Source of the DNA: Devosia salina
GTDB lineage: Bacteria; Pseudomonadota; Alphaproteobacteria; Rhizobiales; Devosiaceae
DNA length: 64,000 bases
Direction: 5' to 3'
NCBI RefSeq assembly: GCF_019504385.1
Contig: NZ_CP080590.1
Span: forward strand, 1,034,001-1,098,000
Shown here: positions 24,374-32,096 of the stretch, piece after piece
Numbering within the stretch: the stretch's first letter is position 1
How the letters are laid out: each line of letters starts with the position of its first letter
Program-made: the position numbers and the translations under genes
Notes under the pieces: model-generated
What the model saw: only the letters and a program-made list of their open reading frames with translations
Told to the model about the DNA's origin: nothing
Database searches by the model: none

Positions 24374-25633
24374 ATGACCCTTTCCTGCGGCCTCGACTTC
24401 GGCACGTCCAACTCGACCCTGGGCAGGGTGGACGCAAACGGCGTGCCGCAATTGGTGGACCTGGAAGACGGGCAACCCACCATGCCCAGTGTCCTGTTCT
24501 TTGGCGCCGAAGACCGGACCATCCATTTTGGGCGAGCGGCGCTGAGCGAGTATGTCTCGGGCGCCGATGGGCGCTTGCTTCGCTCGATCAAGAGTGTTCT
24601 GGGCACGAAATTGTTCGATGACGGCGTGCGTCTGGGCGCCCGTGTCTATCGTTTTGACGACATATTGGGGATTTTCGTCGCCGAGATGAAGGCGCGCGGC
24701 GAAGCGGTAACCGGCCTGGAACTGGATGCAGTGGTGGTTGGACGGCCGGTGCAATTCGTTGATGACGACGCGGTGGCAGACGCCGAAGCGCAGCGCCAGC
24801 TCGAACAGGCAGTGCGCCGCCAAGGCTTTGCCCATGTTGAATTCCAGTTCGAGCCGATCGCGGCGGCGCTCGACTATGAACGGCAGGTGGCAGGCGAGAA
24901 GCTTGCGCTGATCGTCGACCTGGGCGGTGGTACCTCGGACTTCTCGCTGGTGCGCGTTTCGCCCGACCGCGCCGGCCGGCCCGACCGCACTGACGACATC
25001 CTTGCGACGGCGGGCGTACATATCGGCGGCACCGATTTCGACCGGCTGCTGGCCATGAGCCGGGTGATGCCGGAACTGGGTCTTGGATCAAGGACGCTGG
25101 ACGGCAAGCGGCACCTGCCGGTGGCCCCCTACAATGACCTTTCGACCTGGCATCGGATCAACCGGCTCTATGATGCCAAGGCCCTGCGCGACCTGCGGTC
25201 CACCATGCGCGAGGCGCGGGAGGCCGAGAAAGTCGAGACCTTCGTCATGCTGGTCGAGGAGCGGTTGGGGCACCGGTTGATTGGCGCTGTCGAGGCGGCC
25301 AAGATTGCGCTGTCGGACAGCGACGAAGTGGCCTTTTCCTTCGCGGTGCGTGAGCGCGTGATCGAGACCTCCATCACCGTTTCCCAGCTCGGTGAGGCGC
25401 TGGCAGCCTCCATCGGGCGGCTTGAAGAGACCATAACGGAGACCGTCCGCCTCGCCGGCATTGGCGCCGGTGACGTCGACAGCATGATCCTGACCGGGGG
25501 CTCGACGCTGGTGCCGGCGGTTGCGGATCGCCTGAGGGCCATGATGCCGGACGCCGAGGTGGTGCGCACCGATGTGCTGGGAAGCGTGGGCATGGGGCTG
25601 GCGCTCGAGGCCCGGCGCATATTCGGTCCCTAG
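24374..25633 (+). CDS. Hsp70 family protein (YegD-like)
   Basis: The product is an actin-fold ATPase of about 419 residues related to Hsp70 but lacking the usual peptide-binding C-terminal domain, as in YegD. The phosphate loops are C-G-L-D-F-G-T-S-N-S-T-L-G at the start and L-I-V-D-L-G-G-G-T-S-D-F near residue 185; the adenosine motif I-L-T-G-G-S-T-L-V-P lies near residue 375. The ATG at 24374 opens the conserved part; GTG 24347 and ATGs at 24356 and 24362 are in-frame alternatives. The client or partner is unknown. Confidence 0.85.
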   Translation: MTLSCGLDFGTSNSTLGRVDANGVPQLVDLEDGQPTMPSVLFFGAEDRTIHFGRAALSEYVSGADGRLLRSIKSVLGTKLFDDGVRLGARVYRFDDILGIFVAEMKARGEAVTGLELDAVVVGRPVQFVDDDAVADAEAQRQLEQAVRRQGFAHVEFQFEPIAAALDYERQVAGEKLALIVDLGGGTSDFSLVRVSPDRAGRPDRTDDILATAGVHIGGTDFDRLLAMSRVMPELGLGSRTLDGKRHLPVAPYNDLSTWHRINRLYDAKALRDLRSTMREAREAEKVETFVMLVEERLGHRLIGAVEAAKIALSDSDEVAFSFAVRERVIETSITVSQLGEALAASIGRLEETITETVRLAGIGAGDVDSMILTGGSTLVPAVADRLRAMMPDAEVVRTDVLGSVGMGLALEARRIFGP

Positions 25634-25706
25634 GCCCTGCGCGCCGCCGCGGGAGCCGAGGCAACCTTTTGCCGCGTGAGACCTTTTCTGTGCGGGGGAG
25701 CAGTCC

Positions 25707-26927
25707 ATGAGTCAGATCGCGTTCAAGTTCAGGCAGGTTGTCCAGCGCATGTGGTTCCTGCCGCTGGCGTTTTCGCTGGTCGCGGTGCTGACCCTGCTGA
25801 TCGCCTTTGGCATGGCGCGCCTCATTCCGGACGGACTGCCCTTCACGCTGTCATCGGAAGCGGTGGAATCGATCCTGACGGTGCTGGCATCGAGCCTTCT
25901 GACCGTGGCGGTCTTTGCGCTTTCGACCATCGTCAGTGCCCTATCGAGTGCATCATCTCAAACGACGCCGCGGGCGGTGCCGCTGATCGTCGGCGACCGA
26001 AGCGCGCAGACTTCCATCTCGGTCTTTATCGGCGCGTTCCTGTTCTCCATCGTGGGCATTATCGGGCTCTCGGCCGGCATCTACAGCGAAGCCGGTCGGC
26101 TGTTGTTGTTCGCGGTGACGCTCGGTGTCGTGGTGCTGGTCGTGGCGGCCCTGATCCGCTGGATCGGCCAGATCTCTGCCATCGGCCGCGTCGGAGAGAC
26201 GGTGGAACGCGCCGGCGAAGCAGCGGAGCGGGCGTTTCGCTCGGTGCCGGGGCGGGGCTTGCTGGGTTGCCGGCCGCTGGAAGCGGAAGCCGAAGGCGAA
26301 GCCGTGTTTTCGCGCAAGATCGGCTATGTGCAGCATATCGATACCGGTCGCCTGCAGGACCTGGCCGAGGAGCATGAGCTGGTGGTCTCGATCACCGCCC
26401 GGCCCGGTGCCTATGCCGCGCCCGACCGCCCACTCGTCCTGGTCGAGGGTTCAGTCGATGAAGGGTTGGCCGAAAAGCTGGCCAGCGCCTTTGTGGTGGG
26501 CAAGGCCCGCACCTTCGACAGCGATCCGCGATTCGGCCTCATCGTCCTGGCCGAGATTGCCAGCAAGGCGCTTTCACCCGGCATCAATGACCCCGGCACC
26601 GCCATTGTGGTGATCGGCACGCTGGTGCGGGTGCTCACGGACCGACCGACCGACGACAGTGAGCTCAAATATGACCGCGTGCTGGTTGCGCCGCTCGACG
26701 CCAATGACCTGATGGCGGACGCCTTCCGTCCCATCGCGCGCGACGGGGCCGGCAGTATCGAGGTGATGCTGCGCATGATCGCCGGACTCAAGACGCTGGC
26801 GCGCGGCCGGCCGGACCTCGAGGCGGCGGCGACCGGCATGATCAAGGACGCCGTCGATCGCGGCACCACCGCCATGAGCGCAAGGAGCGACAAGGCGGCA
26901 CTGAAGGCAGCGGGCAAACTGGACTAG
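25707..26927 (+). CDS. DUF2254 family membrane protein
   Basis: This 406-residue protein has four predicted transmembrane helices in the first half (about residues 16-37, 53-75, 100-124 and 128-150) and a soluble C-terminal half. The family stretch A-S-S-Q-T-T-P-R-A-V-P (residues 83-93) and the later A-S-K-A-L-S-P-G-I-N-D-P-G-T-A identify DUF2254. The function is unknown. The second copy of the dispersed repeat begins two bases after its stop. Confidence 0.88.
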   Translation: MSQIAFKFRQVVQRMWFLPLAFSLVAVLTLLIAFGMARLIPDGLPFTLSSEAVESILTVLASSLLTVAVFALSTIVSALSSASSQTTPRAVPLIVGDRSAQTSISVFIGAFLFSIVGIIGLSAGIYSEAGRLLLFAVTLGVVVLVVAALIRWIGQISAIGRVGETVERAGEAAERAFRSVPGRGLLGCRPLEAEAEGEAVFSRKIGYVQHIDTGRLQDLAEEHELVVSITARPGAYAAPDRPLVLVEGSVDEGLAEKLASAFVVGKARTFDSDPRFGLIVLAEIASKALSPGINDPGTAIVVIGTLVRVLTDRPTDDSELKYDRVLVAPLDANDLMADAFRPIARDGAGSIEVMLRMIAGLKTLARGRPDLEAAATGMIKDAVDRGTTAMSARSDKAALKAAGKLD

Positions 26928-26928
26928 A

Positions 26929-27030
26929 GCCATTCCCGTTCTGGTTGAACTAGAACGGGAGCTCGATCTCTTTGTTTTGTCGCGCTTTCGAACCGCAAAT
27001 GTGGTGTCCACTTTTGCTGAAAGCGCTCCA
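26929..27030. repeat. Dispersed intergenic repeat, copy 2
   Basis: The second copy of the element at 20719-20818. It opens with an inverted repeat (CCCGTTCT and AGAACGGG, 26934-26941 and 26952-26959), then TTTGTTTTGTCGCGCTTTCG, then GTGGTGTCCACTTTTGC, and it ends AAAGCGCTCC. It lies in the 244-base gap before the GTA cluster. The stretch 27031-27171 behind it contains no gene and should hold the GTA promoter, but no known motif could be assigned. Confidence 0.82.
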
Positions 27031-27171
27031 GCCAGGCGGCGGTAACCCATTGCCTGGATTGCAAAATCAAGAAGATATCCCCGCGTGACGCTGGTCTGGT
27101 AGAGTTCAGGCATGGTCGACGAATTGGGTCGATGAAAACGCCTTCGGGCGGCCTGAACGAAAGTTCCCGAC

Positions 27172-27615
27172 ATGGATGAGTTTGACCCCGAGCGGAACCG
27201 CGATGGCGACTCCGTGCCCTGGGACGATGTGCGCCACGACTATGAAGCTGGCCGATTGACCTGCAATGGCATTGCCCACCGATACCGGCTGCGGCGCGGA
27301 CAGTTGGACGCGCGGGCGCGGGCCAGCAAATGGCTGCGTCCCGGCAGCCCGCAGGCCATGGACCGGCAGCTGCTGATCGCGCGCCTGATGGGCCTGCTGG
27401 AGCGCCAGATGGACCTAGTGGAAACGGAGTTGAGCATGGGATCAAGAGTGGAAAGCAAGGTCCTCAGCGACCTTGTGCGCGACCTGGACAAGCTGATCGC
27501 CCTGGAGCGTGCCGAGGCCCGGCCTGATGGTACGCTGAATGACGCCGGAGAAGCAGCCGATCTGCGCCGCAAGCTCGAAGCGCGCATCAATGCCATAACC
27601 AAGGGGCTCGCCTAA
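27172..27615 (+). CDS. GTA small terminase subunit (g1-like)
   Basis: A 147-residue protein at the first position of the GTA cluster, directly before the large terminase (4-base gap). The N-terminal half resembles a helix-turn-helix with Y-E-A-G-R-L-T-C-N-G-I-A-H-R-Y-R-L, the usual start of small terminases of this group; the C-terminal half is a helical oligomerisation segment. In GTAs the small subunit has lost strong DNA-site specificity, fitting random packaging. The assignment rests on position, size and the helix-turn-helix. Confidence 0.75.
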   Translation: MDEFDPERNRDGDSVPWDDVRHDYEAGRLTCNGIAHRYRLRRGQLDARARASKWLRPGSPQAMDRQLLIARLMGLLERQMDLVETELSMGSRVESKVLSDLVRDLDKLIALERAEARPDGTLNDAGEAADLRRKLEARINAITKGLA

Positions 27616-27619
27616 GACG

Positions 27620-28870
27620 ATGTCGACATTGCGGTCTAGCCTGCTGCGGGAGGCCGGTCAGCTACCGGATAACCAAATCCGGCGCCTGGCCTTCAACTGG
27701 CAGGTCTGGGCCTATCCGCATCAACTGCCGCCGGAGGGCGACTGGACCACCTGGTTGCTGCTCGGCGGGCGCGGAGCCGGCAAGACAAGGGCCGGCGCCG
27801 AATGGGTGCGAAGGCTTGCCGAAGAAGGCGTGGGGCCGATCGCCCTGGTGGGCGAAACCATGACCGAGGCCGAAGCGGTGATGGTGCGCGGCGAAAGCGG
27901 CGTTCTGCGCGTCTGCCCCCCTGATCGCAGTCCCAAACTGCGGGAAAACGTGCTGATCTGGCCCAATGGCGTAGAGGCACATCTTTTGCCGGCATCGGAC
28001 CCCGAGCGCTTTCGCGGACCACAATTTGCGGCGGCCTGGTGCGACGAGACCGGCAAATGGAAGAAGGCGGAGGCCGCCTTCGACATGCTGCAATTCGGGT
28101 TGCGGCTGGGCGCGCGGCCGCGCCAGCTGGTGACGACCACCCCGCGCACGACCAAGCTGATGAAGCGGTTGATGGCGGACGACGCGACCGTGATCACGCG
28201 GGCAAAGACCAAGGTGAACAAGCACCTGGCGGACGCCTTCATGGCGGCGGTGGTGGCGCGCTACCGGGATACGGTACTCGGGCGGCAGGAACTCGATGGC
28301 GAATTGATCGAGGACCGGCCCGACGCGCTGTGGCAGCGGCGCATGTTTGCGCGCTTTGAGGGCACCGAACTGGGTCGCATCGTCGTGGCAGTTGATCCGC
28401 CGGTGACCGGAACAGAGCGCTCGGACGCCTGCGGCATTGTCGTCGCCGGACGGGCAGGCGAGGGCGCCGTGGTGCTCGAAGACGCTACGCTCAAGGGCGT
28501 GCGCCCCGACATCTGGGCGGCGCGGGCAGTGGCGGCGTTTCATGCCCATGAGGCCGATTGCATCGTGGTGGAAGTCAACCAGGGCGGGGATCTGGTGCGG
28601 CAGGTGCTGGCGCAGGTTGATGGGGCGGTGCCAGTGCGCACGGTCAGGGCCAGTCGCGGCAAATGGGTGCGCGCCGAGCCGGTGGCGGCGCTCTACGCAC
28701 GGGGACTGGTGCGCCACGTCTCCGGGCTGACGGCGCTGGAGGACGAACTCTGCGCCTTCGGACCGGACGGCAAGGCCGAGGGCCATTCGCCGGATCGGGT
28801 GGATGCATTGGTCTGGGCGCTGACGGAGCTGGTGCTGAACGATGCAAGACCGCGGGTGAGGGGCTTGTGA
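27620..28870 (+). CDS. GTA large terminase, ATPase and nuclease (g2)
   Basis: The 416-residue DNA-packaging motor. The ATPase domain has Walker A L-L-G-G-R-G-A-G-K-T (about residues 47-56) and the Walker B/catalytic acid region A-A-A-W-C-D-E-T near residue 140. The RNase H-like nuclease domain shows acidic positions in V-A-V-D-P-P-V-T, in I-V-V-E-V-N-Q-G-G-D and in D-R-V-D-A-L-V-W. The length matches GTA terminases of alphaproteobacteria. The next GTA gene, the portal, does not follow directly: a minus-strand toxin-antitoxin pair intervenes. Confidence 0.93.
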   Translation: MSTLRSSLLREAGQLPDNQIRRLAFNWQVWAYPHQLPPEGDWTTWLLLGGRGAGKTRAGAEWVRRLAEEGVGPIALVGETMTEAEAVMVRGESGVLRVCPPDRSPKLRENVLIWPNGVEAHLLPASDPERFRGPQFAAAWCDETGKWKKAEAAFDMLQFGLRLGARPRQLVTTTPRTTKLMKRLMADDATVITRAKTKVNKHLADAFMAAVVARYRDTVLGRQELDGELIEDRPDALWQRRMFARFEGTELGRIVVAVDPPVTGTERSDACGIVVAGRAGEGAVVLEDATLKGVRPDIWAARAVAAFHAHEADCIVVEVNQGGDLVRQVLAQVDGAVPVRTVRASRGKWVRAEPVAALYARGLVRHVSGLTALEDELCAFGPDGKAEGHSPDRVDALVWALTELVLNDARPRVRGL

Positions 28871-28877
28871 AGGGCGA

Positions 28878-29297
28878 TCAGCCGGTTACCCATGGGTTCA
28901 CGAGCTCTACGCCCAAGCCGGCAAAGTCGGCTGTGTTGCGGGTGACAATGGTCAAGTTGTGGACCAACGCAGTCGCGGCGATGAGGGCGTCATTGGCCGG
29001 GAGCGTGCGAATGCGCTGCAGTTTTGCGCATGCCAAAGCGATCTGGACATCAACACTAATTGTTGCTCCGGCAAATCCGGGGATCACTATTGTATCCAGC
29101 CAACGCCGAAGGGCGGCGGCATTGCCCTGCTGCCGGTGCTCAGCCTGCAATACGCCAAATTCGAGTTCAAGGATCGAAACAACGGAAATGTATTTTGGCT
29201 CAGCCTGCACGCGTTCTCTCCAGTCGAAGAGAACCGCGTTCCCCGGGCGGTTTCGCCTCAGATCAGACAGGACATTGGTGTCGAGCAGCAGGCTCAC
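28878..29297 (-). CDS. vapC: VapC-type PIN domain ribonuclease toxin
   Basis: A 139-residue PIN domain protein, predicted to cut RNA as the toxin of a type II toxin-antitoxin pair. Metal-binding acids are D6 (L-L-L-D-T-N-V-L-S-D), E44 (S-I-L-E-L-E-F), D103 (P-A-N-D-A-L-I-A-A-T-A) and D124 in T-R-N-T-A-D-F. It starts with GTG two bases after the antitoxin stop. Its 3' end lies 7 bases from the terminase stop, converging on it. G+C is near 47-48% in two 60-base stretches (29041-29100 and 29161-29220), far below the flanking GTA genes, which indicates recent acquisition. Confidence 0.9.
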   Translation of the reverse strand: MSLLLDTNVLSDLRRNRPGNAVLFDWRERVQAEPKYISVVSILELEFGVLQAEHRQQGNAAALRRWLDTIVIPGFAGATISVDVQIALACAKLQRIRTLPANDALIAATALVHNLTIVTRNTADFAGLGVELVNPWVTG

Positions 29298-29299
29298 GT

Positions 29300-29542
29300 C
29301 TAGCCGAGCAGATCATTGATCCGGGACGACCAGACCTGCCGGTCGGGCAGGGATAATGGTTCGTCCAATTCGGGCCCGCCGACCTGTTCAAGCGCGTGCA
29401 GTGACGGAACAGGCCTCAGCCTCTGAACGTCGGCATAGTCAGAAATGACCGGCTGCATAGGGACAGAGTATCGAGACTGGTAGCGGTTCTGCTCGTCTCG
29501 CTTCAGTCGTCGCATCTGATCTGCCGAAATGGCTCGGGGCAT
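29300..29542 (-). CDS. Probable VapB-type antitoxin
   Basis: An 80-residue protein encoded just upstream of the PIN toxin with a 2-base gap, in the usual antitoxin-first order. The N-terminus is polar and basic (A-D-Q-M-R-R-L-K-R-D-E-Q-N-R-Y), and the C-terminal portion ends in D-R-Q-V-W-S-S-R-I-N-D-L-L-G, a likely toxin-neutralising tail. No classical AbrB or ribbon-helix-helix signature is obvious, so the family is open. ATG 29542 starts 51 bases from the portal gene, which is read the other way. Confidence 0.72.
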   Translation of the reverse strand: MPRAISADQMRRLKRDEQNRYQSRYSVPMQPVISDYADVQRLRPVPSLHALEQVGGPELDEPLSLPDRQVWSSRINDLLG

Positions 29543-29593
29543 CGTCTGTCTCCAACCTGCAATTGAACTTACACGGTACTGAGGTGCTATTCC

Positions 29594-30760
29594 ATGCCAA
29601 ACCTGCTGAACCGCCTGTTTGGCGGACGGACAAACACGCCCGACGAAACCAAGGACTTTGCCGGACACACCATGCTGACGCTGAGCCAGCTGGGGCCGGC
29701 GCAGTGGAGCGGGCGGGGCTATGCCAGCCTGGTCAACCAGGGGTTCATGCGCAATCCGGTGGTCTATCGCTGCGTGCGGCTGATTGCCGAGGCTGCCAAT
29801 CGGGTGCCGCTGGTGGTCAGGGCCGATGGTCGGGTGGTGAGCGAACATCCGCTTCAGCTCTTGCTCAAAAAGCCCAATGGGCGGCAATCGGGCGCGGAAC
29901 TGCTGGAGGCCGTCTATGCCTATCTGCAGACGGCAGGGAATGCCTATCTGCAGGCGGGGATCGTCGATGGCACGGTGCGGACATTGTTCGTCTTGCGGCC
30001 CGACCGGATGAGCGTGGTCGCCGGGCGCGATGGCTGGCCGGTGGCCTATGACTACAAGGCCGGGGGCAGGGCGGTGCGGATTTCCCAGGAGCCGCTGCCG
30101 GTGCCGGGCGTGCTGCATATGGCGCTGTTCCATCCGCTCGACGACCATTACGGCATGGGGCCGCTGGAAGCGGCGCAGACCAGCCTCGACATTCACAATG
30201 CCTCGGCGCAGTGGAACAAGGCGCTGCTCGACAATGCGGCACGGCCCAGCGGGGCCCTGGTCTATTCGGCGGGGGCGGGAAGCCTGACCGAAGAGCAGTT
30301 CAACCGGCTCAAGGAAGAGATGGAAGCCCATTTTGCCGGGGCGGCCAATGCCGGCCGGCCCATGGTGCTCGATGGCGGGCTGGATTGGAAAGCCATCGCC
30401 ATGAGCCCGCGCGAGATGGACTTCATCGAGGCCCGGCACGCGGCAGCGCGCGACATCGCCCTGGCCTTCGGCGTGCCGCCCATGCTGCTCGGCATCCCCG
30501 GCGACAATACCTATGCCAACCTCGCCGAAGCCAACAGGGCCCTGTGGCGGCAGACCCTGGTGCCGCTGGTGATGCGGGTGGCAGAGGAGTTGAGCGGGTG
30601 GCTGGGACCGGCCTTTGAAGGGGCAGAAATCGTTCCGGACTTCGAGGGTGTCGAGGCGCTGGCCGAGGACCGCGCGGCGCTTTGGGCCAGGGTCGGGGCG
30701 GCGGATTTCCTCACCGATGCGGAGAAGCGGGAGCTGACCGGGGTCGGGAGCGGGGCTTAG
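29594..30760 (+). CDS. GTA portal protein, HK97 family (g3)
   Basis: The 388-residue HK97-type portal forms the ring at the capsid vertex through which DNA enters and leaves. Family features are N-P-V-V-Y-R-C-V-R-L-I-A-E-A near residues 53-66, L-R-P-D-R-M-S-V and the G-V-P-P-M-L-L-G-I-P-G-D-N-T-Y-A-N segment near residues 294-310. The length is normal. Its stop is followed without a gap by the GTG of the toxin-domain gene. Confidence 0.93.
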   Translation: MPNLLNRLFGGRTNTPDETKDFAGHTMLTLSQLGPAQWSGRGYASLVNQGFMRNPVVYRCVRLIAEAANRVPLVVRADGRVVSEHPLQLLLKKPNGRQSGAELLEAVYAYLQTAGNAYLQAGIVDGTVRTLFVLRPDRMSVVAGRDGWPVAYDYKAGGRAVRISQEPLPVPGVLHMALFHPLDDHYGMGPLEAAQTSLDIHNASAQWNKALLDNAARPSGALVYSAGAGSLTEEQFNRLKEEMEAHFAGAANAGRPMVLDGGLDWKAIAMSPREMDFIEARHAAARDIALAFGVPPMLLGIPGDNTYANLAEANRALWRQTLVPLVMRVAEELSGWLGPAFEGAEIVPDFEGVEALAEDRAALWARVGAADFLTDAEKRELTGVGSGA

Positions 30761-31417
30761 GTGACGTCACGGATTGCGGAGCGAGCGCTGAACGCGCTTG
30801 GGTATGAATTCCGGCTGGCAACGCTTTCGCTGAAGCTGGATGTGCTGATCGCCGGGCTGGAGCGGCGCTATCGGCCGGACCAACCGCGAGCACCGAAAGG
30901 GACGCCGGAGGGCGGGCAGTGGATTGACGATCTCGGAGGCGCCCCGCAGGAGAGACCTGCCGGTGAACGAGTTCAGGTGGCGCAGGCTGACGGCCTGGGA
31001 CCTGTGGACCTCCTCGATCATGAAGGCATAGATGGTGCTCATGCTATTGCAGAACACGTAGGGAAATCAGATGCTTATCTATTAGCACGCGTTGGCGGAG
31101 GTGCGTGGCAGGCTGGCCCAACGACCATCTTCAGGTACAGGGCAGGTTCGTTTTCTTCCTTGGCATCGGCGAACCGTCTCGTAAATTCTACTTTGGCATT
31201 GAACCATGCGACTGTGTTAAAAGTAGCGCATGGGATCAAGCGGGATGCCTATATAGTTGCGCAGTTTGGATCGCCGACCGGCAAAGAGGCGTTCAGGCTC
31301 AGCCTGACATCACAACCATATATTCGCACGACTACCTCGGTCGGCATCTACATTGTTCATGACCCCAGATTTCCTGAGGGATTCAGGATACAGACCGCTT
31401 ACCCAATATTGGAGTGA
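30761..31417 (+). CDS. Portal-linked protein with C-terminal RNase A-like (CdiA-CT type) toxin domain
   Basis: The 218-residue protein has two parts. Residues 1-55 are helical and end in A-P-K-G-T-P-E-G-G-Q-W, a motif I associate with phage head-region proteins. Residues 90-218 match the bacterial RNase A-like toxin domain of contact-dependent inhibition effectors: H99 (E-H-V-G-K-S-D), R110 (L-L-A-R) and T212/Y214 (Q-T-A-Y-P). The spacing of H to R (11) and T to Y (2) agrees with the catalytic set I recall for the Yersinia kristensenii CdiA toxin. G+C over 31021-31380 is about 52%, against about 70% in a sampled capsid stretch, so the toxin part looks transferred. It begins with GTG directly at the portal stop and is followed by a probable immunity gene. 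Confidence 0.78.
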   Translation: MTSRIAERALNALGYEFRLATLSLKLDVLIAGLERRYRPDQPRAPKGTPEGGQWIDDLGGAPQERPAGERVQVAQADGLGPVDLLDHEGIDGAHAIAEHVGKSDAYLLARVGGGAWQAGPTTIFRYRAGSFSSLASANRLVNSTLALNHATVLKVAHGIKRDAYIVAQFGSPTGKEAFRLSLTSQPYIRTTTSVGIYIVHDPRFPEGFRIQTAYPILE

Positions 31418-31421
31418 AACC

Positions 31422-31700
31422 ATGGGTACACCCGCCAGCTTCTGGGCGCTCGCCATGCGATTTCATCAGGACGTGCCCTTCTTTGTCGAAGCCAACGAGG
31501 TCGCGCTGGCCGACTATCTCGTCGGGGGGCTGGACCTGGAAGAACGCCGGGCGCTGGCGGGCTTTCTCGATGTGGTTTTCGCCCAGTCCGATGCCGGCGT
31601 TCGCCTGCTTCGGCTTTGGAAAAAGTCCAAGGCAGATTTCGGTTTTGCGCAGGCGTCGGATATCGAGAAATTCTTCGTCGTGGTTCGCGGCAGGCTTTAG
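31422..31700 (+). CDS. Probable immunity protein for the RNase A-like toxin
   Basis: A 92-residue acidic, helical protein starting 4 bases after the toxin stop, with GGAG (31411-31414) at good spacing from ATG 31422. Segments such as V-G-G-L-D-L-E-E-R-R-A-L-A-G-F-L-D-V-V-F and the C-terminal I-E-K-F-F-V-V-V-R are typical of small all-helical immunity proteins. The assignment relies on position directly behind a toxin domain, on size and on the shared terminator; no GTA counterpart is known at this place. Confidence 0.65.
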   Translation: MGTPASFWALAMRFHQDVPFFVEANEVALADYLVGGLDLEERRALAGFLDVVFAQSDAGVRLLRLWKKSKADFGFAQASDIEKFFVVVRGRL

Positions 31701-31730
31701 CCCGGAATAGAAAATCGCAAGCCCTTTTCC

Positions 31731-31757
31731 AAGCCCCCCTCCGGGGGCTTTTTTATT
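31731..31757 (+). terminator. Strong rho-independent terminator inside the GTA cluster
   Basis: An 8-base stem (AAGCCCCC with GGGGGCTT) and 4-base loop run into TTTTTTATT. It follows the immunity gene by 30 bases and precedes the g3.5-like gene. It would stop transcripts entering from the terminase-portal side, so either antitermination or a separate promoter must serve the capsid and tail genes. Confidence 0.88.
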
Positions 31758-31771
31758 GCCTGGAGGAACCC

Positions 31772-31960
31772 ATGGACGAGCTGACAAAAACCGTCATCGA
31801 GCGCGGGGACCTGGCCCATCTCGCGCTGTTTCTCTGGGCAAGCGGTTCGAGCGCCCTGCTCGTGTGGAGCCTGAGGGAGATGACGAAGGTGAATCAACAC
31901 TTCAACGACTTCGTGCAGGAGATCGCACAGTTGAATCGGCTTTTCCGAAAGGAGGACTAA
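31772..31960 (+). CDS. Small membrane-associated GTA protein (g3.5 position)
   Basis: A 62-residue protein with one predicted transmembrane helix (H-L-A-L-F-L-W-A-S-G-S-S-A-L-L-V-W-S-L, about residues 16-34) and a charged C-terminus. GGAGG at 31762-31766 gives a good ribosome binding site for ATG 31772. Position between portal and protease, size and single helix match the g3.5 gene of the R. capsulatus GTA cluster. Its function in particle formation is unknown. Confidence 0.7.
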   Translation: MDELTKTVIERGDLAHLALFLWASGSSALLVWSLREMTKVNQHFNDFVQEIAQLNRLFRKED

Positions 31961-31964
31961 GCCC

Positions 31965-32096
31965 ATGGCAGACAAACAGGATCGCGAGGGCGCTCAGCAA
32001 ACGTTCCGGCAATTCGCCTGGAACCTGGCGGGGACGCTGGCCGACAAGCAGCGCAGTTCGCCGAAGCCGCGTTCGGGCGGGGCGAAGCGCGGATGA
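31965..32096 (+). CDS. Very small GTA-cluster protein, 43 residues
   Basis: An AAAGGAGG site (31948-31955) precedes ATG 31965. The 43-codon frame ends in TGA at 32094-32096, overlapping the protease start by the ATGA arrangement. The product, from A-D-K-Q-D-R-E to a basic glycine-rich end, contains Q-Q-T-F-R-Q-F-A-W-N-L-A-G-T-L. Coupling and the clear ribosome binding site argue for translation; no family is recognised. Confidence 0.6.
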   Translation: MADKQDREGAQQTFRQFAWNLAGTLADKQRSSPKPRSGGAKRG

